61,233 nt of DNA from Caulobacteraceae bacterium UBA3198 (GCA_002363865.1 DEWY01000003.1:1-61233); one strand, 5' to 3'; positions 47,601-60,262 are shown, counted from the first letter of the stretch. Notes: a model not told the origin generated them from the letters alone. Program-made: numbers and translations.

Positions 47601-47698
47601 ATTTCCTCGACCTCGGTCTGAGCCGAAGCCTGACCCGCCGCGAGGCTGAGGGCGAGAGCCATGGTCGAGGCCGTCGACAAGTATTTTGAACTCCTCAC
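44684..47698 (-). CDS. TonB-dependent outer-membrane receptor, paralog of its neighbour
   Basis: 1004 residues with the same architecture as the receptor downstream. The signal peptide is at 1-26 (...GQASAQ), then VEEIVVTGSFIAGTPEDAALPVDV, a plug (MRGLGPQRTLVLFNGRRF, KDGAAATYGSDAIGGVINFIT) and a barrel ending KIGVRKKF. A GTG is the start, preceded by AAGGGGAAAC. The leader GGGGAAACG is shared with the paralog, and so is the plug region at DNA level (47207-47290 against 43638-43724). This copy has Cys-containing surface loops not present in the other, which suggests different cargo. Substrate unknown. Confidence 0.92.
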   Translation of the reverse strand: MRSSKYLSTASTMALALSLAAGQASAQTEVEEIVVTGSFIAGTPEDAALPVDVISSAELEKQGSPSTTELIKSLTISGPVLGDSNQFSTSAQGAIGAGSINMRGLGPQRTLVLFNGRRFMSTDPLTGVDTNLIPTAAIGRVELLKDGAAATYGSDAIGGVINFITKKTFSGFEVSGEYRYVDGTDGEYNMSAAWGWQGERGSAFIAAGYQHRSELDTLDRDWAYQDYTTNPSGWSFLSNPGFYVARLGVDLPTIPGTPDPNYGDAVGSIREASCGAVGGYQGVYQSGASQLPACYYSYVPFANLIEETDRYQLYGELNFDLTDTTEFFLEGMYSKTDVPNIGYSPSYPPTQGPFGPGSTQYFAPKSNPYVQAFLAANPQVFGSATAAGAYAAIPTSGLQLTLWRPFASGGNPAFGYDGQKGERSYELFRIATGLKGEFDVAGGIGWDLAFTYSRNQAYGVTRDILINRLDQALRGLGGPNCTGNTPGANGCEWLNPFSTAYPGNPMLGATNPTYDPAQANSAALARWLYDDQIGETTNELYVVDLVFNGTTGFELPGGVVNWAAGAQWRSSEQTRRLGSAFYDRNITPCPVPGDTSCAIQTGPYMFLGQSQPYYVDESIYAVFGEMNLPILDNLNAALALRFEDYGGETGSTTNPKLSMKWDATDWFSMRGSVGTTFRGPTPTDRAPGGATGLSGIQAAGNAFKSVDAFGNSAIGPEQALTYSIGALFDFGDVRAMFDYWSIKLEDQIVRVPANVVANRVANGPGNGAQLVNCADPLRYLVTFSNNNACVQGVTMGSDISRVRSDLVNGPELKTSGIDATLDYSYPGDVFGGRLSLHGTVSYVLEYEQDAFIVNGVTVTPSYEAVGFANYDRLPGTIPEWRGAFYAEYDNGDHNVRATINHIDGVTDNRGPTVVNTGFSAVPCTVANAASTTGCQLVTFGQEVDAFTTLDLTYRVFLPWDTTLTASILNVTDEDPSASRIEYSYDPAIGNVYGRNFKIGVRKKF

Positions 47699-48146
47699 AC
47701 GTTTCCCCTTCGAGCTTAAGAAGCATATTGGATCAAAACCGATCCGATGCCGCGTAAAGACGTTCGGGAAGACAATAAATCAACCCCGCCATTTGGCGGG
47801 TGTGTTCAAATAGTCAGAGAATAGAATTCGGGTATGTCAGTTACAAATGCATCGTAAACGAAAATACGCAGGTTACGTCAAAACAGATACCTTAACTTCG
47901 AGGCGGGGCGAGAAAAGCTAAATAAAAACAATGCTCAAAATTGCGCCTGAGGTCGAAAAGCGGGCGGCGCCCAGCCCCTGTAACGTTCCAGCCACACCCG
48001 CGGCGAAAAGTAGGAATCCTGTCGCTTTTCCGCCGGTTGGGGCTGTCGCTGCTCAGGTTTGGCCGCGTTCGCCTACAAAAAGCCCCGCCGGAGCGGGCAA
48101 TCCGCTCGGGCAGGGCTGTCTGACTTGCTTTCCTGGGTCGAAGGGG
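47699..48146. other. Intergenic region between second TonB receptor and the secreted-protein gene
   Basis: About 450 bases, AT-richer than average, with no convincing gene. It includes a perfect CCCGCC-ATTT-GGCGGG hairpin at 47785-47800, which in the minus direction would lie ~90 bases into the 5' side of the receptor gene. It also holds the terminator of the gene to its right. No ligand-sensing RNA fold was recognised. Confidence 0.4.
48077..48117 (-). terminator. Probable terminator of the secreted-protein / hydantoinase unit
   Basis: A 16-bp stem with two mismatches (48081-48096 against 48102-48117) and a GCAAT loop is followed by a short T run in the minus direction. It sits about 30 bases after the stop of the 230-residue secreted-protein gene. 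Confidence 0.65.
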
Positions 48147-48839
48147 TCAGCCGCCGATCACCGGCGCCTCGCTCTGAGACGGCTCGCCCGATACATCGCC
48201 GGGCTCAGCCTCGACGACGGGGGCCTCGACGATTGGGGCGTCGTTGTCCGGCGTCTCGATGTCCGGGCCGGTCGGCTCGATCTCCGCCGAAAGATCGAAT
48301 GCCGGTCCCATCAGGCGGGCGCGTTCTTCGAGAGTCACGGCGGTGGTTTCGCATCGAGCCGGCAGGGTCCAGCTCATCCATTCCTGCGCCAGGCGGGCGC
48401 GGGGCAGTTCGGCGGCGCGGCTCCAGGTGGCCCGACCCCGGCGCAGGGCCTCGGCGCCTTGGGCGCTGATCGGCCGCGGGCTGGCCTTCTCGGCGGCCTC
48501 GATCGCCCGGCTGAACAGGGCGAGATGGCGCTCGCTCAGCTTGTCCAGATCCTCATAGGCCTGCAGGTCGTCCTCGAGGGATGAGCCCGGCCGGCGATAG
48601 GTGGTCTCGATGCGCACCACCTCAGGCATCACCTGATCGCGCAGGCCCTTGTGCGCCGACAGGGCGCCGTAGCACCAGGCCACCAGGCCATAAGGATCGC
48701 GCGGGGCGCCGGGCGGATAGCCGGCTTCAGCCACGGCCACGGCCGGCGCGGCGGTCTCCACCGGCGCAGTCCCGGCGGAGTCAGCGGCGTCGGCGTCTTG
48801 GGCCACCAGGGCCAGGGCGAACAGGAAGGGGGAAATCAC
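48147..48839 (-). CDS. Secreted hypothetical protein, 230 residues
   Basis: The family is not recognised. A short signal peptide (ISPFLFALALVAQDADA) leads to an Ala-rich spacer, a helical central domain (YGLVAWCYGALSAHKGLRDQVMPEV, LEDDLQAYEDLDKLSERHLALFSRAIEAAEKAS) and an acidic, Pro/Val-rich disordered tail (ETPDNDAPIVEAPVVEAEPGDV). Two cysteines in the helical domain could form a disulfide. The frame continues upstream to 48917 inside the hydantoinase gene. GTG 48839 is preferred because the signal peptide begins there and GAGG lies about ten bases upstream. It follows the hydantoinase by 25 bases. Confidence 0.65.
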   Translation of the reverse strand: MISPFLFALALVAQDADAADSAGTAPVETAAPAVAVAEAGYPPGAPRDPYGLVAWCYGALSAHKGLRDQVMPEVVRIETTYRRPGSSLEDDLQAYEDLDKLSERHLALFSRAIEAAEKASPRPISAQGAEALRRGRATWSRAAELPRARLAQEWMSWTLPARCETTAVTLEERARLMGPAFDLSAEIEPTGPDIETPDNDAPIVEAPVVEAEPGDVSGEPSQSEAPVIGG

Positions 48840-48864
48840 GGAATGGCGCCTCGAAGGTCTGGGA

Positions 48865-52440
<3,576 letters not shown>

Positions 52441-52514
52441 AACTTAACCTGCCTGATGTTCGATTGGCGTTGTCATCCCGACGCCATCTTCCTAAGGCTT
52501 GTGGCATTAGACCA

Positions 52515-53210
52515 ATGAGCTTCTGGCGCAAAATTGCAGGCTTGGCTGTCCGTTCTCCTGACGGCGCCGATTGCCCCGACTGCCCGGCTGGCCTGCCGGG
52601 GGAGGATCCTGCGTTCTCGACGGCGGTGACCGCCCTCGGCGCCAAGCTCGCCCGGGCCGATGGCGAGGCCGGTCGCGCCGAGTTCGACGCCTTTTCCGAA
52701 GTCTTCCAGTCCGACGAAGCCTCGCGGCCCAATGTGCGCCGGCTGTACAATCTGGCGCGCCAGACCACCCGGGGCTTTGAAAGCTACGCCCGGCGCCTGG
52801 CGCGGCGCTATCGCAACTGCCCGCAGATCCTCGAGGATGTCCTGGACGGCCTGTTCCACATCGCCGCCTCCGACGGGGCCGTCAGCGATGACGAAATGGT
52901 CTATCTGGAACGGGTGGCCGAACTGTTCGGCTTCTCCGAACTGGTCTTCCGCCGCTTGAAGGCCACTCATCTGGGCCTGGCCGCCGACGACCCCTATGCG
53001 GTGCTGGGCGCCCCCCATGACGCCAGCGACGACCAGCTGCGGGCGGCCTGGAAGATCGCCCTGATCGAGAGCCACCCCGACCGCGCCCGGTCGCGCGGCC
53101 TGCCGCAGGAATTCATCGAAGTCGCCGAGGCCAAGGCCAAGGCGATCAATGCGGCCTTTGAGTCCGCCATGCGCGAGCGGCGGGAACTGGCCCTGGTCGG
53201 CGCCGCTTAA
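52515..53210 (+). CDS. TerB/DjlA-like J-domain co-chaperone
   Basis: 231 residues. A TerB-like helical domain (about 40-140: AVTALGAKLARADGEAGRAEFDAF, FHIAASDGAVSDDEMVYLERVAELFGF) is followed by a J domain (about 165-231) with the HPD triad in ESHPDRA that stimulates DnaK's ATPase. It is missing the N-terminal membrane helix of E. coli DjlA, so it is probably a soluble variant. Four cysteines (CPDCPAG near residue 18) may form a small metal site. ATG 52515 is selected over a codon 51 bases earlier because the family start lies there (MSFWRKIAGLA). Confidence 0.88.
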   Translation: MSFWRKIAGLAVRSPDGADCPDCPAGLPGEDPAFSTAVTALGAKLARADGEAGRAEFDAFSEVFQSDEASRPNVRRLYNLARQTTRGFESYARRLARRYRNCPQILEDVLDGLFHIAASDGAVSDDEMVYLERVAELFGFSELVFRRLKATHLGLAADDPYAVLGAPHDASDDQLRAAWKIALIESHPDRARSRGLPQEFIEVAEAKAKAINAAFESAMRERRELALVGAA

Positions 53211-53310
53211 AGCGTCATCCTGTCGCCACCTTCCTGGCTGAGGTTGACGCCGCGAAGCGCAGGGCGAACACTGGTTTTAAGGCCCAAGAGAGAGGCGATC
53301 CGAGGAGACC

Positions 53311-53610
53311 ATGGAGCAGCAAGACCCCCGGGGCGGCAAGCCCGCTCTCCGTAGCCTCACAGCCATCGGCGGCGCGATCGCGGCCGCTGTGGCGGTCGTG
53401 GTCGGCGTGGTCCTGGCCTTCGTGTTCGCCGCCACCGTCGTCGTGGTCGGGCTGATGCTCAGCCTGCTGGTCGGCCTGGCGGCCTTCGCCGTCCGCGCCA
53501 GCCGCATGGGACGTCGCAAGGACAAGGGCGGCGCCGAGGACGGCGTCATCGAGGCCCAGCATCTCGGCGGTCACCACTGGGTGGCCTACGGGTGGAACGA
53601 GCGGGCCTGA
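53311..53610 (+). CDS. Small membrane protein, unknown function
   Basis: 99 residues. A charged N-terminus is followed by a hydrophobic block (about 20-65) long enough for two helices, with many Val/Ala residues, then a basic RMGRRKDKG stop and a polar tail (EAQHLGGHHWVAYGWNERA) carrying three His and two Trp. I know no family for it. The ATG has GAGGAG three bases upstream. It stands alone between the co-chaperone and the monooxygenase. Confidence 0.6.
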   Translation: MEQQDPRGGKPALRSLTAIGGAIAAAVAVVVGVVLAFVFAATVVVVGLMLSLLVGLAAFAVRASRMGRRKDKGGAEDGVIEAQHLGGHHWVAYGWNERA

Positions 53611-53616
53611 TCCGCA

Positions 53617-53643
53617 CAGGCCTTGCCCCGCGCCGGGCCCGCC
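53617..53643. repeat. Dispersed intergenic repeat, copy 1
   Basis: CAGGCCTTGCCCCGCGCC and the following bases match 25 of 27 positions with a second copy at 55269. It lies just after the small membrane protein gene, outside coding sequence. The arms are partly self-complementary. Confidence 0.5.
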
Positions 53644-53682
53644 TCTACCGTCGATTCAAACAATCGTTGGGAGAGCGAGCTT

Positions 53683-53973
53683 ATGATCGGCGTGGTGGCG
53701 ACCCTCAAGGTCCAGGACGGCAAGGGCGATGAATTCGAAGCGGTCTTCAAGGACCTCATGGCCCAGGTGAAGGCCAATGAGCCGGGTTGCCTGGTCTACC
53801 AGCTCACCAAGAGCCGGGCGGAGCCCGGGACCTACAAGGTGCTGGAAATCTACGCCAATGAAGACGCCCTGAAGGCCCACGGCCAGACCGAGTACTTCAA
53901 GGCCGCCGGCCCCAAGATGGGCCCCTGCCTCGCGGGTCGTCCCGAGATCGAGATGCTCGACGCCGTCCAGTAG
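53683..53973 (+). CDS. Antibiotic biosynthesis monooxygenase (ABM) domain protein
   Basis: 96 residues forming a complete ABM ferredoxin-like fold: IGVVATLKVQDGKGDEFEAVFKDLMAQVKANEPGCLVYQL and YKVLEIYANEDALKAHGQTEYFK. Such small dimers include quinol monooxygenases (YgiN) and heme-degrading relatives; they need no cofactor. Biochemical substrate unknown. GGGAGAGCGAGCTT upstream supports ATG 53683 over an upstream ATG 60 bases earlier. A strong terminator follows its stop, so it is a single-gene unit. Confidence 0.88.
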   Translation: MIGVVATLKVQDGKGDEFEAVFKDLMAQVKANEPGCLVYQLTKSRAEPGTYKVLEIYANEDALKAHGQTEYFKAAGPKMGPCLAGRPEIEMLDAVQ

Positions 53974-53993
53974 GTCCGGTCGAACGTTCGCAG

Positions 53994-54024
53994 AGCCCGG
54001 GTCGCCAGTGCGGCCCGGGCTTTC
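53994..54024 (+). terminator. Intrinsic terminator of the ABM monooxygenase gene
   Basis: AGCCCGGG pairs with CCCGGGCT and continues inward with a T-G wobble and CGC/GCG, giving a ~12-bp stem around a CAGT loop, then TTTC. It begins 21 bases past the stop codon. Confidence 0.8.
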
Positions 54025-54143
54025 GCATGTCTGAAGTCCCGCTGGCCGCCGCGCTGTGGGGGCGCTGACAGAATTTCTAGCGTGACGCCGGCCCTGGATA
54101 TTCCCTAGGGTCCAGGTCGAACGCCCGTTTGAATGGAGTCTCC

Positions 54144-55247
<1,104 letters not shown>

Positions 55248-55266
55248 AGACCTGATTGATGACGTC

Positions 55267-55295
55267 GGCAGGCCTGGCCCCGCGCCGGGCCTGCC
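55267..55295. repeat. Dispersed intergenic repeat, copy 2 (hairpin)
   Basis: GGCAGGCC pairs perfectly with GGCCTGCC across a 13-base loop. The core CAGGCCTGGCCCCGCGCC (from 55269) matches copy 1 at 53617. It lies 20 bases after the reductase stop and may also act as its terminator, though no U tract follows. Confidence 0.5.
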
Positions 55296-55406
55296 GGCCC
55301 ATCCTCCTTGCGGCAAGATTTATGCGACGCCCGCAGACCTCGCCGCGCTTTCGCACAGAACTTGCGCCGCCCTGGAGCTAGGCTGACCTCCCACAGGAGG
55401 GGTTTC

Positions 55407-57110
55407 ATGTTCCACGGCGTTCGCACCATGCTCCGCGCAGGCCTGCTGGCCCTGGCCCTGGCCGGCCCCGCCGCCGCCCAGGGCGGTCCGCCGCCGCGGC
55501 TCGACGTGACCCTCACCCCCCATGCCGAGGCGCTGGATGTGCGCATGCGCATGGCAGGCCCCAACCTGGCGCGGGGGGACGGCCTGGTGCGCCTGCCGCT
55601 CAGCCTGGTGGGCATCCCCACCGCCCGCTATGACGGCGAGGCGCTGCAGGCCCGCGACGATCTGGGCGTGATCCCGCTGAGCCAGACCGAAGAGCCGCCG
55701 ACCCCCCAGGGGACCTATCGCCGTTGGGTCGTGGGCCGCGCCACGCAAGGCGACGTGATCGTCAGCTATGCCGCTCCGCCCCGGGCCGTCACGGCGGCCA
55801 CCAATAACGGCCCTCTGTTTGATCTGCGCCAGGAGGCCGGCGGCTACATCGGCGCCGGGGTGGGTTTTCTGGCCGCCCCCGTCGCCCCGGGGCCGTGGTC
55901 GGTGCGCCTGGACTGGGACCTCTCGCAGGTTCCAGCCGCCTCTCGCGGCGCCTGGACCTATGGCGACGGGACCGTGGAGACCATCCTGCCGTCCCAGGCC
56001 CTGCCCTTTAGCTTCTATGCCGGCGGTCCCTTGGGCGTCTTCCCGACGGAGGGCGGCGAGGGCTTCCACATGTACTGGCTGACCAAGCCCCCCTTTGACC
56101 CCGCCGAACTGGCCGACAAGACCCAGCGGCTCTACGATCAGATGTCGGCCTTTTTCGGCGATCCGCCCGGGACGCCTTACCGCGTCTTCATGCGCGCCAA
56201 TCCCTATGACGGGGTGGGGGGCACCTCGCTCGGTCGCTCCTTCATGTTTGGCTACAATCCCGCCGATCAGCCCACCGTCGAGAGCCTGCTGGGGCTGGTG
56301 TCCCATGAGGTGGCCCACACCTGGCCGGCCATGGCCGGGGAGCACGGGGAGACCGCCTGGTACAGCGAAGGCATGGCGGAGTTCTACTCGCTGGTCCTGT
56401 CCTGGCGGGCTGGCGTCACCCCTCTCGACCAGGTGGTGGAGACCATGAACGGTCGCGCCGACGCCTATTACGCCAACCCCCACATCGGCCTCACCAACGC
56501 CCAGGCCGCGGAGATATTCTGGACCGATCCGGTGGCCCAGACCGTGCCCTACGGCCGGGGCTGGATGTACCTGCTGCAGACCGACGCGGAGATCCGCCGG
56601 GCCTCAGGCGGGGCCAGCAGCCTCGATGACATCGTCAAGGCGATCCGAAAGGCCCAGCTGGCCGGCGAGCCCCACGGCATTCCCCTGTGGCTGGAGCTGG
56701 TGGGCGCGCAGATCGGCGCGGATGAGGCCAAGGCCCGGTTCGACGCCATGGCGGGCGGCCAGCGGCTGCTTCCACCCGCTGACCTCTACGCCCCCTGCCT
56801 GAAGGTCGTCCCGCGCCAGGTCCGCACCTTCGAGCTCGGCTTCCCCCGGTCGGTCCTGAACGGCGAGCGGATCGTCGTGGACCTCGCGCCCGGTTCGGCG
56901 GCGGAGGAGGCCGGCCTGCGCGACGGCGACCAGATCACCGACGTCCGCAACCTGAACGTCGCGCGCAAGGATCAGGACCAGACCATCACCCTGACCATCA
57001 CCCGCGACGGCGCCCCGCTCAGCCTGACCTACCTGCCCAGGGGCCAGGCCGTGGAGGCCTGGGGCTGGGTTAGGGACCCGGCGGCGCCCGAAAGCGCCTG
57101 CCGGTTCTGA
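55407..57110 (+). CDS. Secreted M61-like zinc peptidase with C-terminal PDZ domain
   Basis: 567 residues. A signal peptide ends at ...LAGPAAAQ. An N-terminal beta domain runs to about 220. The gluzincin core has H300-E-V-A-H304 in SHEVAHTWPAM and a downstream glutamate in WYSEGMAEFYS, 18 residues after the second His. A PDZ-like domain is at about 460-560 (VVDLAPGSAAEEAGLRDGDQITDVRNLNV). This layout is that of M61 glycyl-aminopeptidase-type enzymes. ATG 55407 is set by AGGAGG six bases upstream. The two cysteines near the C-terminus are probably paired in the periplasm. Its stop is four bases from the convergent lactonase gene. Confidence 0.85.
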   Translation: MFHGVRTMLRAGLLALALAGPAAAQGGPPPRLDVTLTPHAEALDVRMRMAGPNLARGDGLVRLPLSLVGIPTARYDGEALQARDDLGVIPLSQTEEPPTPQGTYRRWVVGRATQGDVIVSYAAPPRAVTAATNNGPLFDLRQEAGGYIGAGVGFLAAPVAPGPWSVRLDWDLSQVPAASRGAWTYGDGTVETILPSQALPFSFYAGGPLGVFPTEGGEGFHMYWLTKPPFDPAELADKTQRLYDQMSAFFGDPPGTPYRVFMRANPYDGVGGTSLGRSFMFGYNPADQPTVESLLGLVSHEVAHTWPAMAGEHGETAWYSEGMAEFYSLVLSWRAGVTPLDQVVETMNGRADAYYANPHIGLTNAQAAEIFWTDPVAQTVPYGRGWMYLLQTDAEIRRASGGASSLDDIVKAIRKAQLAGEPHGIPLWLELVGAQIGADEAKARFDAMAGGQRLLPPADLYAPCLKVVPRQVRTFELGFPRSVLNGERIVVDLAPGSAAEEAGLRDGDQITDVRNLNVARKDQDQTITLTITRDGAPLSLTYLPRGQAVEAWGWVRDPAAPESACRF

Positions 57111-57113
57111 TCC

Positions 57114-58025
57114 TCAGGCGTTGTAGTTGAGCTTCAGCCCGGGCCGGGGCCAGCGGACCTTGTAGAGCCGCCCGGTGGAAGAAGCCGTGATCCAGGCGTC
57201 GCGCATGTCGGCCCCGCCAAAGCAGATGTTGGTGACGATCATGTCCGGGATCGGGAAATGCTCGGTCGATCCTGCGGGATCGAAGGCGGTGACGCCGCCA
57301 TTGATGATCGTCGCCACACAGACCTTGCCGCCCGCCTCCACCGCCAGGCTGTCCAGCAGCTGATAGCCGGGCAGGTTGGCGATGACCCGGCCGGGCGCAA
57401 AGCCCGTCGGCGCCTTCAGCTGGCCCGGCTGATCGATGTCGAAGGCCCAGAGCCGGCCAAGCTGGGTGTCGGCCAGATAGACCACGTCCTCGTCCGGGGA
57501 GAGGCCGACCCCATTGGGGGCGATCAGATGGTCGCGCAGGCGCGCCACATGGCTGCCGTCGATCTTGGCGTAGTAGAGCGCCCCGAACTTGCGGCCCTCC
57601 GGGGTCGAACAGCCGTGGTCGCTGAACCAGAAGCCCCCCTGGCGGTCGAACACCAGGTCGTTGGGCCCCACAAACGGCCGGCCATCGCAGGCGTCATAGA
57701 GGGTCGTCAGCTCGCCGGTCTTCAGGTCATAGCGCTGGATCATGCCGCCGGTGTGGGTGGGCGGCGTCGGGCCGGGAATGGTCAGGCCGTCCTGCTGCGG
57801 CCAGGTGAAGGAGCCGCCATTGTTGGTGATGTAGATCGCCCCGTCCGGACCCATGGCCGCCCCATTGGGTCCGCCGCCGGTCTCCACCAGAGTCTCGCGC
57901 CGGCCATCAGGGGTGATGCGCGACAGGCGCTGGGCCTTGATCTCGGTGAGGATGACCGAGCCGTCGGCCATGGCGATGGGGCCTTCGGGGAATTCCAGGC
58001 CTTCGCAGACCAGTTCGATGTTCAT
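57114..58025 (-). CDS. SMP-30/gluconolactonase-family protein
   Basis: 303 residues forming a six-bladed beta-propeller. The family's metal-binding residues are visible as the Glu in LEFPEGPIAMADG, the Asn in GPNDLVFDRQGGFWFSDHG and the Asp in HLIAPNGVGLSPDEDVVYLADT. It probably hydrolyses a sugar lactone to the acid. ATG 58025 has AGGAGG seven bases before it; longer reading of the frame into the folA region is not coding. No sugar-catabolic genes are adjacent. It could be transcribed from the thyA-folA promoter. Confidence 0.9.
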   Translation of the reverse strand: MNIELVCEGLEFPEGPIAMADGSVILTEIKAQRLSRITPDGRRETLVETGGGPNGAAMGPDGAIYITNNGGSFTWPQQDGLTIPGPTPPTHTGGMIQRYDLKTGELTTLYDACDGRPFVGPNDLVFDRQGGFWFSDHGCSTPEGRKFGALYYAKIDGSHVARLRDHLIAPNGVGLSPDEDVVYLADTQLGRLWAFDIDQPGQLKAPTGFAPGRVIANLPGYQLLDSLAVEAGGKVCVATIINGGVTAFDPAGSTEHFPIPDMIVTNICFGGADMRDAWITASSTGRLYKVRWPRPGLKLNYNA

Positions 58026-58092
58026 GGGGCGTCCTCCTCTTGTCTTGTTGAGACGGAGTATGGCCGGCGCCGTTGGGGAAGGACCAGGGGGC

Positions 58093-58617
58093 TTAGCGGC
58101 GTTCCAGCACTCGCAGGACGAAGGGATACTCGTCGTCTTCGCCAGCCGGGTGGCGCACGGCGCTGACCTCGGTCCAGGCGCTCTCGTCGAAGGGAGCCAG
58201 GACCACGTCGCCCTCCACCTCGGCTTCGACCTCAGTGAGATAGATCCGCTGGGCGCGCGGCAGGGCCATGGCGAACAGGGAGGCGCCGCCGATGACGCAG
58301 ACCTCCTCGGCGCCATCATCCTCGGCCATCTCCCGGCCGATCTGGACGGCTTCGGTGAAGTCCTCACAGACGAGGGCGTCCCGCGGACCGAAAGACCCGT
58401 CGCGGCTGAGCACGATGTTGGTGCGCCCGGGGAGGGGCTTCTTGGGCAGGCTGTCCCAGGTCTTGCGGCCCATGATCACCGGCTTGCCCAGGGTCACGGC
58501 GCGGAAATTGACCAGGTCGCTCTTCAGCCGCCAGGGCAGGCCCCCGTCTCGGCCAATGACGCCGTTGCGGGCGCGAGCAATGGGACCGGCGGTAAGGAGG
58601 ATGCGAGCCATGGTCAT
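58093..58617 (-). CDS. folA: Dihydrofolate reductase
   Basis: 174 residues with the DHFR motifs: active-site NGVIGRDGGLPWRLKSDLVNF with the folate-binding acid at the expected position in the second helix, PVIMGRKTWDSLPKKPLPGRTNIVLSR, and VCVIGGASLFAMAL. It reduces dihydrofolate to tetrahydrofolate, made necessary by the thymidylate synthase just upstream. Two ATGs (58617 and 58611) are possible; neither has a strong ribosome site. It lies 43 bases downstream of thyA on the same strand. Confidence 0.94.
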   Translation of the reverse strand: MTMARILLTAGPIARARNGVIGRDGGLPWRLKSDLVNFRAVTLGKPVIMGRKTWDSLPKKPLPGRTNIVLSRDGSFGPRDALVCEDFTEAVQIGREMAEDDGAEEVCVIGGASLFAMALPRAQRIYLTEVEAEVEGDVVLAPFDESAWTEVSAVRHPAGEDDEYPFVLRVLERR

Positions 58618-58660
58618 GGGGGTAGCCGACCCAGGGCGCGCAGGGAAGGGACCCTAGCCC

Positions 58661-59539
58661 TCAGACGGCGATCGGCGCGGCGATCTTCTCGTGGGCCTTG
58701 TAGCCGGTGACCTTGAAGTCCTCGTAGTCGAAGGAGAACAGGTCGCGCTTGTCGGCCAGGGTCAGGTTCGGGAAGGGGTAGGGCTCCCGCGTCAGCTGCT
58801 CGCGGGCCTGGTCCAGGTGGTTCAGATAGAGGTGGGCGTCGCCGAGCGTATGGACGAACTCGCCGGGCTCCAGGCCGGTCACCTTGGCCACCATCATCGT
58901 CAGCAGGGCGTAGCTCGCGATATTAAACGGCACGCCCAGGAACACGTCGGCCGAGCGCTGATAGAGCTGGCAGGACAGCCTGCCCTCGGCCACGAAGAAC
59001 TGGAACAGGCAGTGGCACGGCGGCAGGGCCATGTCGTCCACATCGGCCGGGTTCCAGGCGCTGACGATGTGGCGGCGTGAGTGGGGTGTGGTCTTCAGGC
59101 TTTCGACCACATTGGCCATCTGGTCGATCACCCGGCCGTCAGGCGCGGTCCAGGACCGCCACTGCTTGCCATAGACCGGGCCAAGCTCGCCCTGCGCGTC
59201 GGCCCACTCGTCCCAGATGCTGACGCCCCGCTCCTGCAGCCAGCCGACATTGGTGTCGCCGCGCAGGAACCACAAGAGCTCCAGGATGATCGACTTGCGG
59301 TGCAGCTTCTTGGTGGTCAGCAGGGGAAAGCCCTGCGCCAGGTCAAAGCGCATCTGGCGGCCGAAGACGCCGAGCGTGCCGGTGCCCGTGCGGTCGCCCC
59401 GCTGAACCCCGGTCTCCAGAATGTCGGACAGCAGGTCGAGATACTGCTGCTCGGGATGATCAGGCCGCCGGGGGGCGGACGGGACGTGGGCGTTCACGGG
59501 CGAGGCTTTCGCGGGAAATGCAGGCGGCGAGCTTTCCAT
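58661..59539 (-). CDS. thyA: Thymidylate synthase (ThyA type)
   Basis: 292 residues. Classic motifs are DRTGTGTLGVFGRQMRFDL, the catalytic Cys175 in LPPCHCLFQFFVAEGRLSCQLYQRSAD and GDAHLYLNHLDQAREQL. It methylates dUMP to dTMP with methylene-THF and leaves dihydrofolate for FolA. The N-terminus has an extra ~30-residue polar region (MESSPPAFPAKASPVNAHVPSAPRR) before the family's usual PDHPEQQYLDLL. An internal GTG at 59497 could be the true start and would remove part of it. Confidence 0.95.
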   Translation of the reverse strand: MESSPPAFPAKASPVNAHVPSAPRRPDHPEQQYLDLLSDILETGVQRGDRTGTGTLGVFGRQMRFDLAQGFPLLTTKKLHRKSIILELLWFLRGDTNVGWLQERGVSIWDEWADAQGELGPVYGKQWRSWTAPDGRVIDQMANVVESLKTTPHSRRHIVSAWNPADVDDMALPPCHCLFQFFVAEGRLSCQLYQRSADVFLGVPFNIASYALLTMMVAKVTGLEPGEFVHTLGDAHLYLNHLDQAREQLTREPYPFPNLTLADKRDLFSFDYEDFKVTGYKAHEKIAAPIAV

Positions 59540-59608
59540 GATTCGCGCAGGGCTGGCCCGAGGGCGCAACCGCCCTGCGACCCTCTGTCCACAGGGCGGG
59601 CGCAGTGA

Positions 59609-60163
59609 TCAACCGGCGAAGCCGCCCTCATCGAGGAAGGCCTGTTCGCTGGGCGTCGTGCGGCGGCCCAGGGCGGCGTTGCGGTGGGGGAAGCGACCGA
59701 ACCGGACGATGATGTCCCGGTGGATTTCGGCCCACTTCAGGGTCTCGGCGTCGCCCTCGGCCTCGTTCAGGCCTGCGCACAGCCGCACGGCCTCGTCCTG
59801 GTCGCCCATGTCCTCGGAATGCTCATAGGGCAGGTAGAAGAAGGGCCGCAGGACCGCCGAGGTGGCCTGGTCGTGGCCCGCGGCGATGGCCGCTTTGGCG
59901 ATGGCCCTGGCCTTGCCGTCGGTGGCGAAGGCGTGGCCGGACTCGCGGAAGATATTGCGGGGGACCTGGTCGAGCAGGATCAGCAGGGCCAGGGCGCCTT
60001 CTGCGTCCTTGGCCCACGCATCCAATTCGCCGCGGGCGGCGGCGTGATGGGCGGCTTCGAAATCCCGGGCGAGGCTGCGGTCAAAGGCCTCATCCTTGGC
60101 GAACCACTTGGCCGGGCCGGCCTCCCGCCAGGTGTCGACCACCTGTTTGGCTGTCACGTCCAT
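59609..60163 (-). CDS. DUF924-family protein
   Basis: 184 residues. Recognisable family features are VVDTWREAGPAKWFAKDEAFD, LALLILLDQVPRNIFRESGHAFATD, FFYLPYEHSEDMGDQDEAVRL and FGRFPHRNAALGR. The protein is helical and soluble; its function is not established. ATG 60163 is supported by GGAG six bases upstream; the frame continues further but is not coding there. It is divergent from ilvC. Confidence 0.9.
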   Translation of the reverse strand: MDVTAKQVVDTWREAGPAKWFAKDEAFDRSLARDFEAAHHAAARGELDAWAKDAEGALALLILLDQVPRNIFRESGHAFATDGKARAIAKAAIAAGHDQATSAVLRPFFYLPYEHSEDMGDQDEAVRLCAGLNEAEGDAETLKWAEIHRDIIVRFGRFPHRNAALGRRTTPSEQAFLDEGGFAG

Positions 60164-60262
60164 GGGCGTCTCCAGTGTGGCTCGGGAGTGTCTTCGCAGC
60201 CGCCCTGCAGCGCAAGCGGCCTTGATCGTGCAAGTCAGAGGCCTGCTCAGGCGTGGCGCCGC

